The position numbers and the translations under genes are program-made. Below, piece after piece: positions 1 to 10,470 of a stretch of DNA of 64,000 nucleotides (position 1 is its first letter; the number at the start of each line of letters is the position of its first letter). The notes below the pieces were generated by a model. The model was given only the letters and a program-made list of their open reading frames with translations, was not told where the DNA came from and did not search any database. This stretch comes from Trileptium ribeirensis (lineage: Eukaryota > Nematoda > Enoplea > Enoplida > Thoracostomopsidae), in contig JASANE010018541.1 of the NCBI GenBank assembly GCA_030248225.1, positions 1-64,000 on the forward strand, given 5' to 3'.

Positions 1-52
1 TGGTGACCACTCTGGAGAGGGCACTGACACTCACACAGGTATCAGTGACCAG

Positions 53-995
53 TTGGACTCCATAGATCTGGTTGAGCGCGGGACCACAGCACCGGGACCC
101 TTCGGGGATACTGGGGACGTGGACCGCGCTCACACTGAGGCTGATCATGGGCACTGGACACTAGTATCCAAAACAAGAAGACTGGTCAAAGAAGCTATGG
201 ACAAGTATAGCCATGCTCAAGGCCAGAAAGGGGCTGACAAGAAGCGGTAAGTGCCAAAGGGTCAGCGATCTGGAGCCAAAAAGTGGTTTCTGCTGATGAG
301 GCGTCTGTTGCCAAGCGTCTAGATTCTAAGAAGACGCCTGAGAAGCCAAAATTTCCAACAATGGGGCCAAAACATGTTGGAAGCTATCGTGGAGCCGTTG
401 CTGCATCAATGCAGGTAGCGATCACAGAGGTTAACAATAGGGGCAGGCGGTTGACGCCTGACGAAGGCGAAGCTGTCAGGCAACGCTTCATTGAAGAGGT
501 TGAGAAATCGGAGCTGTCAAGAGAGCTTGACTTCGAGGACACTGGTCTCGCACGAGGTCATTTTAGGGTTAGTTGTAATGATCAACGAACCTTGGAGTTT
601 GTGCAATTGGTGGTCGGAAAATGGAATGAAGAGGCTGGCGAGCCACAAAGAGAAGTAATTCCGTCATCCATTCTGGACACGGTCAAGATTGCGTGTTTCA
701 TCTCTGATGGATACACGAATAGGGCGCCCACTGATCCGGAAGTGGTCAAGAAGAAACTGGATTGCAGAAATCCAATTGAATTGAAGATTCCCGATTGGCC
801 AACGAGAAGCCTTACATGGACGAATCTTCTACTTTGCGGTGGTTCCTGAGATTAAAGATATGGTGCTTAATTCAAAGGGAGGCAGGTTGAAGTATGAGTG
901 CACCTACTGCCGATTCTTCGATCCTGCCAACAAGCCTCCACCGGAAGCGGGGGACCCTATGGAGGGGCCCCCAACCTCGGGGGGAGGGCAGTAGG
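53..995 (+). pseudogene. ORF1 of non-LTR element 1, DUF4780-like, frame-broken
   Basis: Open frames at 53-250 and 283-849 continue in a shifted frame to a stop near 994. The second frame (188 codons) has the charged, GxxRG-containing layout of the DUF4780-like region of insect non-LTR ORF1 proteins. The shifted tail contains the typical ending: an aromatic-rich 'FAVVPEIK' stretch, then Y-x-C-x-x-C-R-F-F, then a proline-rich C-terminus. ORF1 proteins of this group bind the element RNA and form the ribonucleoprotein. The stop at 248-250 and the frameshift near 828 make it non-functional. The family assignment is from memory of the domain pattern and is moderately certain. Confidence 0.65.
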
Positions 996-1063
996 GCATC
1001 CATATAGATGTCTCACGTAGTTAGAATCTAATGAAGCTACTCTAGTCTTAGCTTAGTTTAGCA

Positions 1064-1745
1064 ATGAGTAGACTCAAGATTATTCAGATAAATGCCCAGC
1101 ACTCAAAACTGGGTTCCTTAGAGTTGGCTAGAAGACAAAACAAATCTGGTGATTTCACAATAGGGTTAATTCAGGGCTGTACTGCATAAGGGGGGTCCCG
1201 GCAGGCCTACCAGAGACTACAGGTACGTTGTTTTATGCCGCAGGTGATGTTGAACGAATAAGAATGGCAGTCTTTGTGTCAAACAACATAATGGCAGTTG
1301 TTATGAATCATCTATGTAGCAGAGACTGTACAGTAGTGAAAATAGAGTGGTTTATAGGGGGTCGCAGGGTTGAGTTGTACCTTACTTCTCTCTATCTTCC
1401 ACACGATGCTGGAAGTAATGTGGTGACACAGAGCATGATAAGACTGGTGAATTACACAAATGGAAGGAATATTGGTGTCATCATAGGATGTGATGCTAAT
1501 GCTCAACACACAATATGGGGTAACACTAATGTGAATGATAGGGGACAGACCTGGTAAGTTATCTGATGACTACAGATTTGGATGTAGTCAATGTCGAATG
1601 CATTCCAACGTTTGTCACCCGCGTTAGAAGGGAAGTGCTGGATATAACCCTTGCAAATAGCAAAGTTGCTGGTGCGATCAGCGGCTGGTGTGTGTCGGAG
1701 GTCTACTCAAGATCTGATCACAGATTTATTCAGTTTGAACTAGCA
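1064..1745 (+). pseudogene. Apurinic-type endonuclease domain of non-LTR element 1, frame-broken
   Basis: ATG at 1064 opens with K-I-I-Q-I-N-A-Q-H-S, the start of an exonuclease-endonuclease-phosphatase fold. After a frameshift near 1180 the domain continues with V-x-V-S-N-N-I and then G-C-D-A-N-A-Q-H-T-I-W-G (about 1487-1520). That is the classic catalytic block 'DANAHHxxWG'. A second break near 1557 is followed by D-I-T-L-A-N and S-R-S-D-H-R-F-I (about 1705-1735), the final catalytic S-D-H motif. In intact elements this domain nicks the target DNA to prime reverse transcription. Catalytic residues survive but the frame does not. Confidence 0.85.
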
Positions 1746-2284
1746 AATGTTGATGATACGATTGAGCAACGTAGGTTTAATAGAAGTCTGGACGGTGTTA
1801 GGTTTGCGCAACTAGTATCAGAGAAACTTTTAGATGCTGAAATTCCAGAGCATATCATAACGGCGGACCAGCTGGACCTAGCCGTGTCTCTTCTGATTAG
1901 TGTACTAGAAGTTTCGTGCAAAGCGTCATCTCAGAAGAAATCTTATAGTAAAAATAGGAATCGCTGGTGGAATAAAGGGTTAGAATCACAGCGCAAGAAA
2001 GAACGTAAGGCCTTTGATAAGGCCAGACGCTTTCAGACTGAGAGAGAATGGGACAGGTATAGAACACAACAGCGCATTTATAAGCGGATGATTCATGAGG
2101 CAAAGAGAATGAGTTGGAGGAGATTCTGTGATAAGGTTAATAGCACGGCCGAGAACTCTCGTAAGCAAAGGATACTTGAGATGAGGCCTCTAGTAAGTCT
2201 GGGCAGAGTACTCATTATAGATGGCCGGGTCACTGCTGACGACTATGGGACACTTATGACGATGCTGTTCATTCAGTTTCCATC
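1746..2284 (+). pseudogene. Linker between endonuclease and reverse transcriptase, non-LTR element 1
   Basis: The frame opened near 1566 continues to the insertion point with a strongly basic, tryptophan- and lysine-rich stretch (about 1950-2150). It ends in a short hydrophobic segment, F-I-Q-F-P-S, that resembles the 'HFPG' block before the reverse transcriptase fingers. This is the usual linker of Jockey/LOA/R1 ORF2. It stops being homologous exactly at 2284, where the LTR of the inserted element starts. Confidence 0.75.
2281..2284. repeat. Target-site duplication (catc), left copy
   Basis: The four bases catc immediately precede the left LTR and recur at 11582-11585, immediately after the right LTR. 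Gypsy-type integrases commonly make 4-6 bp duplications. The pair defines the ends of the inserted element. Confidence 0.85.
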
Positions 2285-3429
2285 TGTAGCCTACGTGGTC
2301 CTAGGGGTGTTTTAGTCCCACCGTAGATTACACACAAAACTACTACAATGCGAGCACCAAGAGATATTTTATTTTGTGAGCTTTATCCTAGAACCTTAAT
2401 GTGTCACCACGTATAATTCAGACGATTTATTTCGCACATTACGACAAATTACAATTTTTACACAAACGTTTAAACAAATAAACGGCTGAACCGTACTCAC
2501 CTTGATTGCACAGCTTCTGAGGCCGACTGAGGCCCTGATCTAACTGCGCAACCGCTTAAATAACTTTTCTAAACCCTATTTCTTGGAACTCAAAAGAATC
2601 CTAGTTCTGAAATCTCCCTAACCCGTTAGATTTTAATATAATTGCTGCCAACCGGGTTATGAATTCTTGGAACTGTGAAATTCGCTCTCTAACATAAATT
2701 TTAATTTCTGCGTTAGAGAACACCTTTTTATGAAATTCTTGGAATCCCTAACTCAAAACAATTTTTAAGATTTTCAAGAAAATTCAGCAGAAACACACTT
2801 ACATTTCCGCTAATGTAAGTGTAATGTTTACGGCACCCAGGGCTTACACTCAAATCCGATAGCTAATGAAAAATATAGCCCTGACACACAAATTTTACAA
2901 TTTTTAATTGTTTTAAACTCTCTTAATCTTAATAATTCCAAGAACCTAATAAAATTATTAGGGGCAGAAATTACCCAGGAGATGAGGTCCGTAAGTCCTT
3001 AACGGGCGGGCCAAATGATGCCAAATTTGGTATGTGTAATCTACAACATGCCCTATGGCATTTGGCATCGAAATCCACATATGCCCAATCCATCCCCCAT
3101 GTCCGGATTTGTATGAATTTCTGCTATAGATACTATATGCTGAGAACTTTGGTATTTTCAAAACAACAAATATTTTAAGCTTTTTATACACACGGCACAA
3201 AATATAATATATACACGTTACATTATTATTATACATATTTTCTATATCATACTCATACAATTCTTACAAACACAAACAGTAAATATATTCATACGTGTTT
3301 GTATAATATATGCTATATACTACAATACACACGGGTAAACAACACAACACGTTCTACAAACATAACACACAGTATAAGCACAAAGGTGCCGCAACTACAT
3401 TTAGGTTCCCACGGTAATACATCGTTACA
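2285..3429 (-). repeat. 3' LTR of the gag-only element
   Basis: This 1145-bp repeat matches 10471-11581 almost base for base, apart from a 34-bp segment near 2630-2665 that is missing from the other copy and scattered substitutions. Read on the minus strand it begins TGTAAC and ends CTACA. It contains alternating imperfect AT-rich repeats and no coding potential. Confidence 0.9.
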
Positions 3430-3446
3430 TTACCCCCTCCGCCACA
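3430..3446 (-). other. Polypurine tract of the gag-only element
   Basis: On the minus strand the bases just upstream of the 3' LTR read as a G-rich purine run (GGCGGAGGGGG), as expected for the plus-strand DNA primer of an LTR retrotransposon. Confidence 0.7.
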
Positions 3447-4841
3447 CAAAATTTGTCCTCAAATTTTTGGAACTTTGTTAATGCAGCCAACTATCCGCAT
3501 TGCGTACAACAATCAACAAATCAAACCATTCACTCCAAATTCAATCAATAGCGAATCAATCAATCAAGCAATGTTTCATTATCCGGTATTTTTTATAACA
3601 GTCAAGATCTTCTGTTAACAGAATAGTTCTTTTAATCATTGTCTATAGTTTAATACGTTGAAACCAATTAACCACCGTACTATAAACCATCGCCACCATA
3701 ATGCACCATACTAATTCGAATTCACACCAATCGTATAAATGTTTACACCTTCCGAATAGATATACCGTCTCCAGGATATATGCACGTAGTACTGGAGCAA
3801 ACTCCCGCTGAACTATGATGTGGCGCATATATACTGATCAATTTATTAGTGACCGGAGGAAAAGATGTCCAACAATCCCTTTTGCAAATGTCTGACTGCT
3901 CGGCGGAATGTACAATCACCATTCACAAGCAACCATCGTTCATATACAATGCAACAGCGTGATAAGAATTTGGATTTCACGATCAGTCTAACATAAAACA
4001 TACAAAAAATACACACAAAAAATATATAACAAAAATAATACTTTGCATACTAATTTACAACAGAGCGTATATTAACAATTATTAACTAAAATCTAATTAA
4101 GTGAATATTACTAATTTACAATAAACGAAACATCTAATACTGTGTATATTAACCTGTCTACCAAACCAACCTAAACTAGTAGATACTATATTTGTAATGA
4201 AATTTTTTTCGAAATCAAAATCCAGCTTTTACTGACTTTTTATGCAGGAAATATTCAGCGATACTCAAATATCATATGAAATACTCAACGCTTTCTTAAA
4301 ACTTGTCTCACTAGCTGTAGTCCAAATTTTAGATTTTGGACTTTATTACCTAGTCATCAAAATACTCTTATATTCATATATATCTTTATTCCCATATATG
4401 TACAACACAATAATACTCACATCTTTTTTTGTCAAAAATTAACAAACGGTTGCGCCAATTTTTTAGTATGTTAACGAGTTTTTAGATGATTTCCTGTTTG
4501 TACGAAAATTCTACTAACTGAGTCATAACTTGTTAACGCGAGAGGTAGTATACGCTAATCATAAAAAATAATTCTTTTTTCCGAAAATGTTCGATTGCTT
4601 GGGATTTGAAAAGCATTGATTTTATAACACGGAGAAAAATAATTTCAAAAATATTTTTCGCTCTGCACGAAACGGCCGTTAATAAAGAAAGAAGGAAAAT
4701 TTTGTTTAATAGAATTTACACATTTCATCGTCATCTTGACTTCTGTATTGATCTACATACTACAATTATCTTTTCTAAAAAGTGATTTTTAATCAATGTA
4801 CAATTATTTTTTTTCTTTACGTATTAACGTTTGTATAATCA

Positions 4842-4965
4842 AGGGGCGCAGTGCATAACTTAACGGAGAAATAGTCGTTGTAAGATAAATAAGAAAAACC
4901 CTTTATGGCAGCCTATTTTTGTCGAATAGTGAGGGGGCGCCCTCACTTCTGCGTGCTGCGCCCCT
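4842..4965. repeat. GC-rich hairpin closed by AGGGGCGCAG/CTGCGCCCCT
   Basis: The 10-base arms at 4842-4851 and 4956-4965 are perfect inverted repeats in an AT-rich setting. Inside lies a second perfect stem, GTGAGGG (4929-4935) with CCCTCAC (4940-4946). It could be a structured RNA segment of the host element, or a tiny foldback element. No flanking target duplication is visible. Confidence 0.6.
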
Positions 4966-5187
4966 ATGTATTTTTAGTACAAAATCCATATGAGTTTTTT
5001 TTGTTGAAATTACGCATAATTTTTTTAATATATTTCACGAACAAGATTTAACCGTTGAATATTTCCGTTGGGAAATTAAATATATCCCACAGGCATCTTC
5101 CTTTATGGGATATTTCAAAATTTTAAATTTGGACAATTTAACGCATTGCACATGAAACTAAATAACATTTGATCGAGACTCTCAGTA

Positions 5188-5285
5188 GCGGATCCAGCTT
5201 CGAGGTTAGGGAGGAGTTTGTGAGTAAGTTACCTACTCAGTGCCAGGAGGCTAACTTTATCCCCGCTTGGAGCTTAAGGATCCGC
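5188..5285. repeat. 98-nt nested stem structure
   Basis: GCGGATCC (5188-5195) pairs perfectly with GGATCCGC (5278-5285). GTTAG (5205-5209) pairs with CTAAC (5251-5255), and TGAGTA (5221-5226) with TACTCA (5234-5239). The three stems nest without crossing, so a single long stem-loop can form. It does not fit the tRNA cloverleaf. Confidence 0.55.
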
Positions 5286-5968
5286 ACCATCTTGTCCTCC
5301 GTCAGCCTCGTTGCTAAGATGAGTCTTAGGTCTTTGTTTACTTGAAATAATAGATCATTTTTCTAGATGTTTAAAATATTTCCTAGATAGGAGTTTTTCT
5401 TGTCAGACCAGCTTTATATACTACATTTAGATGCGCAGCACAAGCAGTAGAATGCTTTATAATTGATATAATTTATCTGTATCACAAAACCATCACTTAG
5501 ACTGCCCGATTTTAAAATTTTCAACACGTCGTGAAATTTATTAGCACTTAAAATTTTTTTCAATAAAAACAACTGAAAAACCAACATTTAGTATTTGCAA
5601 GCTTTTAAGTTTCTACATAAAATTTCTCTAAACAAGCAGTTCATGAACGATAATTGTTTTGCAGCACGTGAATCGCAAATCGCAATATAATATATGAAGC
5701 AAAAGGGTTTCAGCTCTATCCTATGAGTTCTGACGAGCATTTTCACTGACTGACTCGAGTTGCCTGTTTTCGAAAGAGATTATAATATTTGTGTTCTAAA
5801 TTTCAGCTGCACTGTTTTTTAATTCCAGACAACACTGAGAAAGTCGGTTAACATTCATTTTATGCTACTGTAAACACAACAGAATTCATAAACGTACACA
5901 ACTCATAGTTCTGCATTAATGCATTGTTCTTATAAATTTTGAAGTTAAATTAACGCAAAGAATTGCCG

Positions 5969-6165
5969 GCTTGCAGGGACCAAAAATCCCCTGCAAGCTT
6001 ATTGAAATTTAACCTCCAGCCACACAGGGACATTGCACCCCCTGTGTGTCACTTATTTATAATTTAGCGGCACAGGCACACGAGGATTAATTCCCCTCGT
6101 GTGTCGTCAATGTATTAGAGGAGCGACGGCAAGACTCACGGGGACATAAATTCTCCCTGTGAGTC
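5969..6165. repeat. Array of four hairpins with similar loops and different stems
   Basis: There are four perfect or near-perfect stem-loops about 51-59 bp apart: 5969-5998, 6021-6048, 6077-6103 and 6133-6165. Each stem is 9-11 bp. The inner part (AGGGAC ... CCCCTG) is shared, while the outer arms differ between units and still complement each other (for example GCTTGC/GCAAGC, CACAC/GTGTG, GACTCAC/GTGAGTC). That pattern suggests structure is conserved rather than sequence. The array lies in the noncoding internal part of the gag-only element, downstream of gag in element orientation. Confidence 0.75.
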
Positions 6166-6199
6166 ACCCTAGGGTACCTAGGAGCGCGAGAGGCAGGAC

Positions 6200-6830
6200 C
6201 GTTGGGTTTCTAATCTAAGAATAGGTCAAAAAATCTCTCAACTTCCTTGAGTTGAGATTTTTCTTTTTTGAGCTAGAAAATTTTACACGGTAGTGCAAAG
6301 GCACGTAACACCGAAAATGCACACACAAATGTGAATTGACATAAATAAAAATTGTAGGTTCAGGGTGAGACCCCCTTTTTACCCATTTTTACACGGGATC
6401 TAACCTTGAGAAAACATATTATCTATGCGCGAAAACCAAGTCGGGATGGATGGCCGTCAAGAGTACGGAGCCCACCCGCAAAACATTGTTGTACTAAAAA
6501 CCACATATTGAGAAGCGCTCACGAGTCTAATCAGGGTTGAGCTTCCTATCCCAGTTTTTATTTTTTTACCCCTGAGCACAGGATGCACTGCATACACGCG
6601 GCTAGATGGCCACTAAACCGGAGCCTAGCCAAAGACAAACGGTAAATATGTAAAAGAACACATATCTAAAGGACACGCTAGCAGAACATCGAGCGTGAGT
6701 TTTTTCCGAGTGAGTGGTCCAACACGAGCACAAAAACAATTTAAGGATGACCACCTGACCCCGTTGCTCACACCCAGCCTTGGTTGAAACTGCCTACCAG
6801 GGACGCCGTCGACAGTGCATCCTCACTGTT
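6200..6830. repeat. Further hairpins in the gag-only element noncoding region
   Basis: Additional perfect short stems follow the four-hairpin array. CACGCT (6674-6679) pairs with AGCGTG (6692-6697), GTGGTC (6714-6719) with GACCAC (6749-6754), and ACAGTG (6812-6817) with CACTGT (6824-6829). A GGCTAG/CTAGCC pair lies near 6600-6628, and an A/T-rich hairpin near 6209-6246. No coding sequence is apparent here. Confidence 0.5.
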
Positions 6831-8403
6831 GTGTGACCTCAGGTACACGGCTGATTTTCATCACCTGGCTAGAGCAGGGGACATGAAAGGTTTTCCGTGA
6901 GCAACTTGAGCTTAAAACTGAGAAAGCCCCCTCTCCGATTACACCAGTAAGGACTAGTGCACACATCCAATTATGAAACACTAAAGTTATTTTATGAAAC
7001 AAAGAAGCCATACAATTTATCAAACTTAAAACGATATTTGAACATTGGATGTGTGGATTAGCTCCTTCCTCTAGGTTTAAAAATTCCTTTTCAAATTTTT
7101 GGGGAACGTTTATTTTTAAAATTTTACCGCCTTTTACTTTTTTGAAGCACGTACCTTTTTTTATCAAGTATCAACGTGGCACTGAAGTTTTCGTAAGGTT
7201 TTTTCTAATAAAAATAGCTTGAGTGCAATAGCTAAACCACTGTTTGTTAACACGTAGCCAATTATATAAAATGCCTCGTATTGGCATTGAGGCAAAATAT
7301 TTTTCGAAACTATATGCCTCCGTTTTAAGTTTATTCCCGTTTTTGAACCCTTTACCGAAATCGCTTTTAAAATGAGTCAAAATTCTGGAGGGAGTTCTGA
7401 AAAAGTCCCGTTTTGATTTTGTCCGTGACACTACCACCTACTGACGTATTTATACAGCCATTCGAACATGGCCCGAGTACTAGCCATAAAAACTATATTT
7501 TTAAATAAGTTAACCAATTTATTACTCACCTTAGCTGAGCTTACTCCCATATTCCTGTTTGACTCCAATCCAGAACATTATTATCTTCAGACGAAAAAGC
7601 AGATGCTTATTGTGCCAATCGATATTTTTTTCTTTGCACTATCTCCGTTTGATAAGATAACAGTTTGCGGTTATGAAAAGAAACATTATTGGAATCCTAA
7701 AAAACCTGGAAACACCAAACTGAGAAGCAACGCTTCTCTATAAACAATTTGCTAAACATTCAAAATAAACAAAATTTATGATTAATTTTTTTGGAGCATA
7801 TCGCTTCTTATCCCTTTTTATATGACCAGTAAACGAAACTAAAACAGGCATTGAGGTCGATTAGAATATGGTTATTAACTTAACGCTCATTCATACACCA
7901 GTTTTATCAAAAATTTGAAACCTTTTTCATTTTGATTTATTGTACAAACTCAGATGCTATACATCCCTTATTCAGAAAACTCTATACGCTAAGATTCAAA
8001 AACTGTAATCATTTAAATAGTTCATTTTTAAAGCGAAATATGCAGGCACGAAATGATTAACTATACGTGAGAAAATTACCTTTCATCCTGAACGATTCTG
8101 TCTCAAAATATTAATAATCCATTAGGGTCATAGTGTTTCGATTTACAACATGCCTCGGCAATCCACATTTCTAATTTTCCATGCCAAAAAACTATAGCTA
8201 TTGGTGACCCAAGTACCCCGAGACATAATATCGAAATACCGCTTTCCATTAGTACTCTCAATAAAAGAAGAAGTAGACAGCATTATTTATTTACCAAACT
8301 TCAAATGCACTTTTTACAAAAGTCCCTTTTTGTTACAAAAAACTCGATGTCAATGAACTGAACAACATTTAAGCCAATGAAAGATTGCCTTGTGGGTAAA
8401 TAA
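6831..8403. other. Noncoding internal region of the gag-only element, part 2
   Basis: Two short minus-strand frames (7437-7171, then 7167-6823) follow one another and encode basic, unrecognised peptides of 88 and 114 residues. They could be remnants of a second ORF, but composition and length are also compatible with chance. Nothing else was seen. Confidence 0.35.
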
Positions 8404-10342
8404 TCATGTTATATCACCCAGGAATGGACTTAAGAAGCCAATTAAACTGGCTTCAATTTTCCTTTTTAAAGTCCTCACTCGTGTTTTGGAATTTTGTGTA
8501 CAGTGTGGGCACTTAAAATGAATTTGACAAAGATTATTCTTGGGTATTCCTGTATCGCGACCAAACATACAGAAGTACTTAGTGCTCTCATGTGTACTTT
8601 CACAACCATTCCATTTTTTTGAAGAAAAGTCATGTCTTATTGACGGTATAACAGACACTAGCTTACCTGACTGAGCAGCTACCCTTTGTTTATTGCCATA
8701 GTTAGAAAACTTGTGTTTCAGCCATAAAGAATACGAACTTTTATTGCAGTTTATACTTGCAAAACCGCAAATGGCGTATCCATCAAGAATAATTTGACCC
8801 AAAACATACCACGAGCTTGCATAACCTTGTATATCCTGACAAATATCTCGAGCTCGACGGATGTGGATGACCTTGACCACATTGTAAAGTTCTAAAAACC
8901 TAGAAAGAAATCGCATACATACAATAACATCATATTCCGTCATATCCATGTTTACATTGGTAGGCACACGCACTGCAATATACTTCGCGACCAAGTCATT
9001 AAACTTAGCAATTGTATTTCCAAACATCGGCGTATTTTTCAACCAGCGTTCTTTATTTGTGCCGGTGAATTGTAAATACGTAAAAGGTGAGGAAGAATTA
9101 CTTTCTTTCAACCCAGAGATATTGTCTTTCCCTAGAAATATCACCTTTGAACAAGTTAGTGGAGCATCTCGCTCTCCTAGATTCACAAACGCAGAGTTAA
9201 TCAACGCCCGATTTTTTATCGAAATATCCACCTGTGTTTCCGTTGGCATAAGGCTATCCACTAACCTCGGTTTAGATTCACAGCTTTCTATTACACTTAT
9301 CTCAGTGTTATCACACTGATTGCTTCCATAAGTTAGGATTGCTTCAGGGCGTTGCCGTTTATCCCATAAAGAGTCATCCTTTGGTTGCTGTATATTTTGA
9401 GATTCGATCGCACACCGCTCGTTCAACCATCGATTCAATTCGACATTTGGATTTTCACACCTGAAATCTGTCTTAGACCCCTCTCGGGTTCCCACATCTC
9501 GATTCATACAAGACATTGAGTTTGTAGAAAAAATTTCAGTGCCAGTTAGCATATCTACTGCAGAAGCTGGTTTCAACTTTTTGTTACACAATCCAGAATT
9601 CAGTCTTTTCAAATAAACGGCAGGCATTCCAGTGCACTCAAAACTTTCAATCGAGTCCAACGACTCATCGTTAAAACTATTTTTATGTGAGTTAGAACCA
9701 ATGAATTTTATGTTTTGTGCCAACGGCTCTGTCTCATTTGAACCTACAAAATTTTCAATACACTCTTGCTTACGTGCCTCAGATATAGCAGCTTGAAATG
9801 ACTTAGGCCTGGCAGATAACACAAATCGCCGAATCGTTTTATTCAACCCAGCCGTAAAATTTTCTAACGCAATGATATCCCTAGCTTCCTTGGAAAATGT
9901 AGAATAAGCTTTCGTAACCAGGTGTCCAATATCTTTTGCATAAGTTTCAACTGGCTCATTAAACCTTTGCGACCTCTCCCTCAATTGTGCACCGTAATTA
10001 TATGTGACATACTTCGGTACAAAAGTTTCAACCAAACAATTTTTCAATAAATCATAATTTTTCTTTGTTTCACCAGAGATGCATTCCCATTTCCGAGCAG
10101 CTTCGCTCCGCAAAAAGGCTGGTAGTATACGAGCCATCTCATCTTTTGACCACTCATTAGCAAAAAAACATACGTTCAAAATTATCTATCCATTCCTCAA
10201 AATCATCTCCAAAGTTTACATAATAAAGAGGAATATCGTCAGCTTCAAAAATATTAGGTTCTCTTCGGCCTACCCCTCTATTTGGATCAAGATTCATTGT
10301 TGTTTTCAGTACACATCCAATCGCATAAAAAAACTGAAACAC
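8404..10342 (-). CDS. Gag-like protein with a long unidentified C-terminal region
   Basis: Two overlapping minus-strand frames, 10342-10157 and 10179-8404 (591 codons), form one gag-like reading unit. The N-terminal part has the retrotransposon gag (PF03732-like) pattern: F-E-E-W-I-D-N-F-E-R, then E-A-A-R-K-W, F-V-P-K-Y-V, L-R-E-R-S-Q-R-F-N-E-P-V and F-T-A-G-L-N. The remaining ~400 residues have no zinc knuckle of the CCHC form, no D-T/S-G protease motif and no polymerase motif. Near the end a C-P-H-C pair is followed by a basic stretch. The frames switch at a run of seven T (minus strand, about 10162-10168). A single-base slip there would join them, so it is either a mutation, a sequencing error or a slippage site. 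The protein would form the particle. The function of the C-terminal half is unknown. Confidence 0.7.
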
Positions 10343-10448
10343 GTTGGGCTACCCTCAATTTTTTTTAATTCTCTAATGTTATTTCTAATCGCAGACAATA
10401 TAACCAACAGAAGTTTATCCCTGTTCGCAGTTCCCACCTAGTTCGAGA

Positions 10449-10467
10449 CTCCAGGCTTGCGGCACCA
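10449..10467 (-). other. Primer-binding site of the gag-only element
   Basis: Three bases inside the 5' LTR end, the minus strand reads TGGTGCCGCAAGCCTGGA. The leading TGG is complementary to a tRNA CCA end, which implies a primer tRNA whose 3' end reads ...CGGCACCA. I did not identify which tRNA. Confidence 0.65.
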
Positions 10468-10470
10468 AAA

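Larger units (their letters stand above)
1..2284 (+). mobile_element. Non-LTR retrotransposon 1, 5' segment (ORF1, endonuclease, linker)
   Basis: This is the upstream part of one plus-strand non-LTR retrotransposon (LOA/R1/Jockey group). The same element resumes at 11582-11685 and again at 12449-14406. The left end is cut by the window, so no 5' UTR or target duplication can be seen. The order is ORF1, then an apurinic-type endonuclease, then the linker leading to the reverse transcriptase. Reading frames are broken in several places, so it is an inactive copy. The coding sequence runs up to base 2284 and its continuation appears just after the inserted LTR element. This shows the split is due to insertion rather than to two separate elements. 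Confidence 0.9.
3447..5940. other. Noncoding internal region of the gag-only element, part 1
   Basis: This region is AT-rich and without a credible ORF. It contains two folded segments described separately, at 4842-4965 and 5188-5285. Otherwise no domain, tandem repeat or internal insertion could be recognised. Confidence 0.6.

Noticed and set aside
5188..5285. tRNA-like gene
   Set aside because: Three nested stems do not form a cloverleaf, and there is no B-box or anticodon arm.
5969..6165. CRISPR-like array
   Set aside because: Units differ in sequence and share structure, not identical repeats with unique spacers. The setting is a eukaryotic retroelement.
8948..9319. 123-codon plus-strand frame
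   Set aside because: It is the antisense shadow of the gag-like ORF on the minus strand.
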